Source: Bacteroidota bacterium (lineage in GTDB: Bacteria; Bacteroidota; Bacteroidia; Chitinophagales; Chitinophagaceae). Taken from it: a stretch of 8,836 nucleotides of DNA. A program made the translations under genes and the position numbers. This document shows, piece after piece, positions 1-6,500 of this stretch. Every line of letters starts with the position of its first letter. Position 1 is the stretch's first letter. Under the pieces are notes generated by a model that did no database searches, was not told where the DNA came from, and saw only the letters and a program-made list of their open reading frames with translations. The stretch is taken from assembly GCA_023423015.1 (NCBI GenBank), contig JAFAGE010000397.1, forward strand, positions 1-8,836, read 5' to 3'.

Positions 1-365
1 CGTCTCAACACCGCCTTCAACCGCGCAAGCAATTCCTCCATGAAGAATGGCTTGATAATGTAGTCGTCGGCCCCGGTATCCAAACCCTGAACACGATGGG
101 CAACATCGCCGAATGCAGTCAACATCAACACCGGCATTCCACTATAAGTATTTTTGATCTTGTCGGTGGCTTCCAGGCCATTGATACCCGGCAACCCTAT
201 ATCCATTATAATGGCGTCGGCAACTTCCAACATATTTGAATCCATCGCAGCCTCTGCCGAAGAGTATGCAAACACATTGAACCCACTGCGTTGTAAATGG
301 TCTTCAAGATTAGCCTGAACAAATTTCTCATCCTCGATTACAACGATATTTTTCCTGTCGTCCAT
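1..365 (-). CDS. OmpR/PhoB-type response regulator, receiver domain (3' end outside window)
   Basis: Only the first 121 codons are present; the gene runs off the left edge. Translated from ATG at 365, it is a complete CheY-like receiver domain. The acidic pair (E11, D12) follows the first hydrophobic strand, the predicted phosphoacceptor is D55 in MDIGLPGINGLEA, the switch Thr is T83 in MLTAFGD, and the conserved Lys is K105 in YIIKPF. The end of the visible part (MEELLARLKAVLRR) is the usual exit of OmpR/PhoB-family receivers into a linker, so a C-terminal winged-helix DNA-binding domain is expected but not visible. The protein would be a cytoplasmic transcription regulator phosphorylated by a histidine kinase that is not in the window. 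There is no Shine-Dalgarno sequence before the ATG, as is common in Bacteroidota. A candidate promoter and phased CTTAA repeats lie just upstream, suggesting autoregulation (inference). The signal it senses cannot be told from this sequence. Confidence 0.95.
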   Translation of the reverse strand, partial: MDDRKNIVVIEDEKFVQANLEDHLQRSGFNVFAYSSAEAAMDSNMLEVADAIIMDIGLPGINGLEATDKIKNTYSGMPVLMLTAFGDVAHRVQGLDTGADDYIIKPFFMEELLARLKAVLR

Positions 366-411
366 AATAGTTGCCAAATTCCGTCAAAATACATGGCGTG
401 TTCGTGAAATG

Positions 412-442
412 CAAGTATAATTTAGGAGTGTAATAGCAAAAA
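412..442 (-). promoter_or_regulatory. Candidate Bacteroidota-type promoter of the response regulator gene
   Basis: On the minus strand, TTTTTG (442-437) is followed after 17 bases by TATACTTG (419-412). This matches the Bacteroidota primary sigma-factor pattern TTTG - spacer - TAnnTTTG at all but one of the fixed positions of the -7 box. Transcription would begin around 405, giving a leader of roughly 40 bases before the ATG at 365. The assignment rests on consensus matching only. Confidence 0.45.
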
Positions 443-450
443 TCAACATC

Positions 451-468
451 TTTTAAGTCCTTTTTAAG
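451..468. promoter_or_regulatory. Two phased TTTTAAG direct repeats (candidate regulator-binding site)
   Basis: TTTTAAG occurs at 451-457 and again at 462-468, exactly 11 bases apart (CTTAAAA on the minus strand). The pair lies 8 bases upstream of the -33 box of the candidate response regulator promoter. Direct repeats spaced by one helical turn next to the -33 region are the typical target layout of OmpR/PhoB-type regulators, so autoregulation is a reasonable inference. Low-complexity AT-rich sequence makes chance repeats possible. Confidence 0.4.
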
Positions 469-527
469 CTTTGTTCCATTTAATTTGAGACAATAGTTTT
501 TTTTCGCAGATACTCTCGCTTTGAGTT

Positions 528-549
528 GCCGGCCCAGGCCGGCTTTTTT
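528..549 (+). terminator. Rho-independent terminator-like hairpin (orphan)
   Basis: GCCGGC (528-533), loop CCAG, GCCGGC (538-543), then six T (544-549). The stem is perfect and all G/C, and the T run follows only on the plus strand. No plus-strand gene lies upstream within the window: the response regulator is on the opposite strand and its promoter is at 412-442. It may end a small RNA, stop antisense transcription, or insulate the GNAT gene from transcription arriving from the left. Confidence 0.6.
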
Positions 550-611
550 CTGCCCGATCAATGTTGCGTCAGTAAATTGATTATTATCAAACAGTTACAT
601 CTTTTTTCCGC

Positions 612-638
612 CTTAAGGCTCTTTAAGGTGTTTTTAAG
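612..638. promoter_or_regulatory. Three phased TTAAG direct repeats (candidate regulator-binding site)
   Basis: TTAAG occurs at 613-617, 623-627 and 634-638, with start-to-start spacings of 10 and 11 bases; a degenerate TTAAT at 655-659 falls two turns further. The core is the same as in the pair at 453-468. The cluster lies about 100 bases upstream of the GNAT start and 17 bases upstream of a weak -7-like TAATTTTC. It could be the operator through which the adjacent response regulator controls the divergent gene (inference). Confidence 0.4.
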
Positions 639-741
639 TTGGCTTTCGTTTACTTTAATTTTCTCCATATTCCTCTTACAAACGCCTGATCCTTAATCTA
701 CCCGTTTTCTTATTTAAACGTTCCGACTCAAGTTGGCAGCA

Positions 742-2376
742 ATGCTCAATACCAAACCTGTAGAAATTGTGAGGCAAACGCGAACCATTGAACTGCTCAA
801 AGGAGAGGAGGTATTGCATTTGCTCGATGATGTTTATTTCAGAGATAATTGGAATGAACTTTACAATAAGTGTGCGTGGAAAACGCCTTTTCAATCATAC
901 ACGTTCGTAAGCACCTGGTATCGTGTGTACCACAAAAAAGCACTACCTCTCCTGGTACACTCAGAAGTGAATGGAACACTTTCCGGCCTTTTATGTCTTG
1001 CCAGGGATCCGCACGGTGAAATTACCGGAGCCGGTGGAAACCTCGCGGAATATGTCACCTGGTTGTCGCCTGACGCATCAGACGAATCTTTCATCGAAAC
1101 AGCGCTACAGAAAGTACTGACAGCTTTTCCGAAAAGCAAGATATTACTGAAGTACATTCCTAAAGAAACGCCGCTGCATTTTGCGAAGAACAATCCTGAA
1201 TGGACACGCCGCTGTATAGTTCGCGAATACCAGCAGCCGCTGATGCTCATCAACGACAACCAGATGAACTGTGAGGCTGATACCCGGAAAAAAAGAGAAA
1301 GACTAAACCGTTTGAAACGGTTGGGAAATCTTCAATTCGAACGTATCCAGGATCATGACACTTTTATGTCGGTGTTTGATGAACTTGCATCACAATTCGA
1401 TTTCCGCAAAGGGGCTTTATATAATAAACTTCATTTTAAGTCTGATCCATTGAGAAAGACCTTCCTGTTGAAATTATTTGAACAGGATCTGTTGCACGCT
1501 ACGGTGTTGAAACTTAACGACCATATTATTGCTTCGAACGTAGGCGTAATTGGCGATAAATGGCTGCACCTCCAGGGATTGAATTCACATTCTCCATCTT
1601 ACGCCAAATATTCTCCGGGCATTGTGCATTTCTACCTGCTTGCCAAACTGCTTGCGCAGGAAGGCATAGAAGTATTTGATCTTACACCAGGAGGTGATAC
1701 ATATAAGGACCGCCTTGCTAACGATTATACTACAGCATACCACCTCACCGTTGGAAATAAATATTACGGTTCTATCGCGCGCCTGAAATCGAAAACAAAG
1801 AGATTCCTGGAAGGAGCAATTTTTACCAGGAAGGTGAAGAAGGCATTACGTGAAGCAAAGGACAACATTACCCTGAAAACTAAGGCGCTTATCACAGACA
1901 AAGGGGGCGCAAAACCGGCAGTAAAATATTGGATCATTTCGAAGGGCATTCATCACAACCCGGAATTGGTGAAATTTCAGCAAGACAATATCCGCGATCT
2001 CCTGCATTACGATCAACAAAGCAATGCACCAGACCGGAAGCAATTCTTGTCAGACGCGATGTACAGGTTCCAGAGAGGAGAACATTGTTACACCTGGACC
2101 GAAAACGACATACTGATGGGATGTGCCTGGTTCGTTGTAACCAAACCGTCCAATGCTGAAATCGTTAGCTACAGCAACTCGAAACAGGAATTTAGTTTCA
2201 CAGGCTTGTATTCACATCCGAAAGCCACTGATTCGTCTGCAGCGTTCCTCCACAGCATTGTAAACTCGGTGAGTTCGATGTACAAGAACAAGATCACGGC
2301 AATCGATAGTTTCCGAAATCAGTTTAAGAAAGCAGGCTTCGAGGTTATCGAAATGATGAACAACCACGCGAATTAA
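742..2376 (+). CDS. FemAB/CelD-like GNAT acyltransferase with extra C-terminal domain
   Basis: A 544-residue cytoplasmic protein with no signal peptide or membrane helix. Residues about 30-340 resemble the Acetyltransf_6 (CelD/BcsL, FemAB-related) family: an N-terminal stretch with TPFQSYTFVSTWYRVY (48-63), the basic RKKRERLNRLKRLG segment (182-195), and near the end FDLTPGGDTYKDRLA (312-326), the most diagnostic motif. Known members of these families transfer acyl or aminoacyl groups, often onto cell-envelope polysaccharides or peptidoglycan; the substrate here cannot be named. A basic linker (about 340-395) leads to a further 150-residue domain that looks like a second, degenerate GNAT fold (YTWTENDILMGCAWFVV, FTGLYSHP, FRNQFKKAGFEVI). 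ATG at 742 was chosen; an in-frame TTG at 733 would add three residues. It is divergent from the response regulator and its stop lies 7 bases from the stop of the convergent adaptor gene. Confidence 0.8.
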   Translation: MLNTKPVEIVRQTRTIELLKGEEVLHLLDDVYFRDNWNELYNKCAWKTPFQSYTFVSTWYRVYHKKALPLLVHSEVNGTLSGLLCLARDPHGEITGAGGNLAEYVTWLSPDASDESFIETALQKVLTAFPKSKILLKYIPKETPLHFAKNNPEWTRRCIVREYQQPLMLINDNQMNCEADTRKKRERLNRLKRLGNLQFERIQDHDTFMSVFDELASQFDFRKGALYNKLHFKSDPLRKTFLLKLFEQDLLHATVLKLNDHIIASNVGVIGDKWLHLQGLNSHSPSYAKYSPGIVHFYLLAKLLAQEGIEVFDLTPGGDTYKDRLANDYTTAYHLTVGNKYYGSIARLKSKTKRFLEGAIFTRKVKKALREAKDNITLKTKALITDKGGAKPAVKYWIISKGIHHNPELVKFQQDNIRDLLHYDQQSNAPDRKQFLSDAMYRFQRGEHCYTWTENDILMGCAWFVVTKPSNAEIVSYSNSKQEFSFTGLYSHPKATDSSAAFLHSIVNSVSSMYKNKITAIDSFRNQFKKAGFEVIEMMNNHAN

Positions 2377-2383
2377 GAACAGG

Positions 2384-3541
2384 TTATCCTTCCTCTTCGG
2401 TGTTCTTCAGCTTCATTAATAACGAAAATGCATTCCTCACTACCAGTGTGGTACTGTCGCTGATTGCACTATTCTCAATCTGCTGTCTGCCTTCGTAAGT
2501 AATACCCGGTTTAACTTCAGTCATGGTGAAGCTTCCATCCCTTTCTTTCACGAACACATAATATTTGTTTGCCCACCGTACTATGGCATCTTCCGGAACT
2601 ACCAGTGCCCTCAAATTACTGACAGCAACTTCGGCGTTCATAAACATACCCGGGTACAAACCCGCATCGGGTTTGTCAAAATGACAATGGATCTCTGCCG
2701 ACCTGTTTTCGTCGAAGTTGGGATTAACCAGCAACACCTTCGCACCGTAGCGTTTGGCGGGATTATTGTTGTTGAAAGCTGTCACTTTTCCTCCCTTTTC
2801 TATTTTCGCAAGATCATTTTCATACACGCGCAGGGCGAGATGCATATCTGCAGGATCCAACAATTCGAAGAGCACATCTGTGGGCGAAGTATATTTTCCG
2901 ATGCTGATATTCACCTTTGATACAAAACCATTGATCGGTGAACGAATGGGAACAGACCGAGACACGGTAGAAGGCTGCAACCTGCCGGCATCAATTCCGA
3001 TTAACTGAAGCTTTTGCCCGAGCGCATGTTTTAATATGTTTTGCCTGTCCATTTCCGCTTTGGCAAGTTGTAACACTTTATCACTGCTTGCCTTACTGGA
3101 ATTTAAAACCTGCTGTCTTTCAAATTCCCTTGTTGCGAGTTCAAGGTTTGTTTTCGACGTCAGATATTCCTGCTGTAATTGCACAAACTGCATGTCTTCG
3201 ATAATTGCAAGCACCTCCCCTTTCTTTACGGCCTTCCCCGGTAAGATAGATGTCGATCTGATGTAGCCACCTAAGGGAAAGCTGAGATTAACATGGTGGC
3301 TCGGCGGAACGTCGATAGTACCTTGCAGTTTAATTGTGCTGCTGATGTTTTCCCAGACGGGATGGCCGGTTTCTATTCCTGCACTGGCTAGTTGTTCGTT
3401 GCTTAATACCACCCTCTGCGTTTCCGTTGCGGTTGTGTTTGCAGAATCATTTGTTGATACCTGGTCAACGTTGCCTGTACTGCAGCTATACAGTAAAAAC
3501 ACGATGAATGGTATGAGAATGTATTTCATAATAAATATCAT
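2384..3541 (-). CDS. czcB: RND heavy-metal efflux periplasmic adaptor (membrane-fusion lipoprotein, CzcB/CusB family)
   Basis: A 385-residue adaptor that links the inner-membrane RND pump to the outer-membrane factor. The N terminus is a lipoprotein signal peptide with a lipobox ending in LLYSC, so Cys20 should be lipidated. Domains in order: first half of the lipoyl/barrel-sandwich domain (about 82-117, SFPLGGYIRSTSILPGKAVK), an alpha-helical hairpin (about 117-180), second lipoyl half (199-229, IRSPINGFVSKVNISIG), beta-barrel (about 230-308, with LYPGMFMNAEV) and membrane-proximal domain (309-385). Length is normal for the family. There is no Met-rich or His-rich N-terminal metal-binding extension; an HCH triplet is at 285-287. 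The ATG overlaps the TGA of the upstream pump gene as ATGA, indicating translational coupling; an internal ATG four codons on (3529) is an alternative start that also gives a good signal peptide. No terminator hairpin is visible after the stop. Confidence 0.93.
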   Translation of the reverse strand: MIFIMKYILIPFIVFLLYSCSTGNVDQVSTNDSANTTATETQRVVLSNEQLASAGIETGHPVWENISSTIKLQGTIDVPPSHHVNLSFPLGGYIRSTSILPGKAVKKGEVLAIIEDMQFVQLQQEYLTSKTNLELATREFERQQVLNSSKASSDKVLQLAKAEMDRQNILKHALGQKLQLIGIDAGRLQPSTVSRSVPIRSPINGFVSKVNISIGKYTSPTDVLFELLDPADMHLALRVYENDLAKIEKGGKVTAFNNNNPAKRYGAKVLLVNPNFDENRSAEIHCHFDKPDAGLYPGMFMNAEVAVSNLRALVVPEDAIVRWANKYYVFVKERDGSFTMTEVKPGITYEGRQQIENSAISDSTTLVVRNAFSLLMKLKNTEEEG

Positions 3542-6500
3542 TGATTGTTGATGTAATTCAGGCTGATCACTGCCTGGTTGTATTCTCTCAAATTATTGAT
3601 GTAGTCGTTACGGATGGTGATTGCCTGATTAACAAGCATTACCCATTCCAGGTAATTAATTTCACCCTCCTGGAATTGCTGGCTGGCCACGTTTATGATT
3701 GCTTCAGCATTTTTAAACCCGGTCTGGTCATAATAGTCAACCATCCGTCTGAACTTTTCTACTTCCTTTTTAGCATTGTCTACATCCGCGCGAAGCCGGA
3801 TCGCAACATCATTGGCCTGGTTCAACTTCGACTGCCACGATAATCTTGCTGCTTCTGCCCTGCCAGCCTGCGATCGGAAGAATATTGGAATAGAGATGCC
3901 GGCACTCACATAACTGAAGCGATAGCCACTGCTGTAAAACACTTCCCTGCCATTGATATTCTGTAAACCCTGGAGACTCTGATTACTGTAGCCGAGAGTG
4001 AGATCAGGCAAGAGAAGAGACTTTTCTTTTTTCCAGCGGTGAAAATCACTTTCAGCCAATGCGTTTGCCCGTTGAACTGCAGGAAGATTATTTACTTCAG
4101 CCACCTGTTCAAATGCTGCTGAAGCGATCTGAATTTCACCTGTTGCTGCATCAGGAATGTATGCAATGGAATCCTGCAGCAATGCGTTGAACCGGTTCAA
4201 AGCCGTTTTAAGATCTGTTTCCAGCATCTGAAGCTGATTGCTGATCTGCTGTCGCTGGCTTTGCGCTGAAGTTTTTTCGAGGATGTTGGCCGCACCCTGT
4301 TGAAACCGCAGCTCGGCCTTTTCCTCAAACAAACGATAAATGCTGTCGGCATAATTCAGCAATACCCTGCGTTTCTCCATCGATAAATATTCTGCGAACA
4401 ATTCACTCACTGCTCTCCCCAATGCCAGCTCCGCCATTTTTGTATCGTATTTCGCTACCTGGAAGTCCGACTTCAACATTTTTGTCTGATGAACATATAC
4501 AGAAGGAAAGCTGATGCTTTGAGAAAGCCCGAGACGGTTGTCATTATACGCGCTGTTAACCTTTCCATAATCGGCCGTTAATTCCGCCTTATTGGGGTTG
4601 AACCCTGTCTTTTGTAAATGTTCAGCTGCACGTTCATTCAACTGCACACTTTTCAGCCTGTTGTTGTTTTTAGTTGCAACTTCTATAGCCCGTTCAAGAG
4701 ACACCCGCTGCGTCGATTGTGCAGAGGCCGGGATACCCGACAAACAAATCAGCAAAATGGTCACAGCAGCAGGTACCTGTTTTTTTTGCGTCTTCACCGT
4801 CATGCGTTTAAACAGAAGGTAGATAGCCGGCAGAACGAACAAGGTGAGGAAGGTTGCAGATACTAATCCACCAATTACAACTGTTGCTAATGGACGCTGC
4901 ACTTCTGCCCCTGCGCCATTACTCAAAGCCATTGGCAGAAAACCTAAAGAAGCTACTGATGCCGTCATCAGAACGGGACGTAGACGGTTCCTGGTGGCGG
5001 CTAACACAACCTGGTAGATATCAGTGATCTTACCTTCCCTGCGGATCCGGTTGATTTCCGACATCATTACTATCCCGTTCAATACCGCTACACCAAACAG
5101 GGCAATAAAACCTACGCCTGCAGAAATACTGAATGGCATGTCGCGCAGTGCAAGGGCAAATACGCCCCCGATCGCCGACAATGGTATTGCAGTGTAAATG
5201 AGTGCTGCATCTTTTAGTGATGTAAAAGCGAAATAAAGCATAGCGAAGATCAACACCAGGGCTACCGGCACAGCAATGCTGAGCCGTTGCTTGGCCTGCT
5301 GCAGATTCTCAAAAGCTCCACCATAGCTGATGGTATATCCATCGTCCATTTTTAATTGAGAATTTACTTTTTGCTGCAATTCATCCACGATGGACTCAAC
5401 ATCACGGCCACGCACATTGAATCCAACAATGATCCTGCGATGAGCGTTTTCACGTTGTATCTGGTTTGGGCCTTCAATCTCTTCTATTGTTGCCACCTGG
5501 CTAAGCGGGATCTGCAAACCCGAAGGCGTACTAACCTGCAGGTTGCGTACGTCTTCAATATCCTTCCTGTTTTCGTTGCCCACTCTCACTACCAGGTCAA
5601 AACTCTTCTCACCTTCGTACACTTTACCTGCAACTGCTCCGGCAAATGCAGCATTGATTGTTCGGTTGAGCAGTTGAATATCCAGGCCATACTTTGCAAT
5701 TTCTGCACGGTTGAAGTCGATAACTATCTGGGGCATGCCGGTAACCGTTTCAATATACATATCGGCCGTTCCCTCTACTGACGAAGCGATGCTACCGAGC
5801 TGATCGGCATAACGTGCAAGCTGATCGAGATCTTCACCAAATATTTTACACACCACATCCTGTTTTGCACCGGTCATCAACTCGTTGAAGCGCATCTGAA
5901 CAGGATACTGGAAACCCGTGGTTACCCCGGGAACAACACGCTGCGCAGTCTCCGACATTTTATCTGCGAGTTCAGAGAAACTCTTTGCATTTTTCCATTG
6001 CGATTTTTTCTTGAGAACAATAACCATGTCGCCACCCTCGATTGGCATCGGGTCAGTAGGAAGTTCGGCAGTGCCGATCCGGTTGACAATCTTTTCTACT
6101 TCCGGATATTGTGCCTGTAGCGTGTCTGCTATCCGGTTGATAGCATCAATCGTTGCGGTTAAATTGGTTCCGACCAGCATGCGCGTTTCCACGGCGAAAT
6201 CACCTTCCTCCAGTTGCGGAATAAATTCTCCGCCCATTCGCATGAATACAAGAACTGCAAAAACAAAAATTGCAAATGTGCCCGCTACGAGCAACGCACG
6301 AACCCTTAATGCCCTGCGAAGCATGCGCTGGTATATAATCTCCAGGCGATGCATCAGGCGTTCTGAGAAATTTGGCCGCTGTACTATTCGTTTACTGATA
6401 GCCAGCGAACTGATCATCGGAACATAGGTGAGCGAAAGGATGAACGCTCCCAATATTGCAAAAGCAACCGTTTGTGCCATGGGCTTAAACATCTTTCCTT

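Larger units (their letters stand above)
366..741. other. Divergent non-coding region between response regulator and GNAT genes
   Basis: These 376 bases contain no credible gene; open frames here are short or out-of-frame extensions of the flanking genes. The region is AT-rich and holds, left to right: a candidate minus-strand promoter (412-442), two phased TTTTAAG repeats (453-468), an 8-T tract (497-504), a plus-strand hairpin followed by six T (528-549), and a second cluster of three phased TTAAG repeats (613-638). A weak -7-like element, TAATTTTC at 656-663, lies 17 bases beyond the second cluster and could belong to a regulated promoter for the GNAT gene, but it has no proper -33 box. 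Confidence 0.8.

Noticed and set aside
328..561. A 77-codon minus-strand open frame across the response regulator start and leader
   Set aside because: It is in a different frame from the clearly real receiver domain, crosses the candidate promoter and the terminator hairpin, and encodes nothing recognisable.
5918..6427. Long plus-strand open frames inside the pump gene
   Set aside because: They are antisense shadows of a highly conserved RND coding sequence and show no domain of their own.
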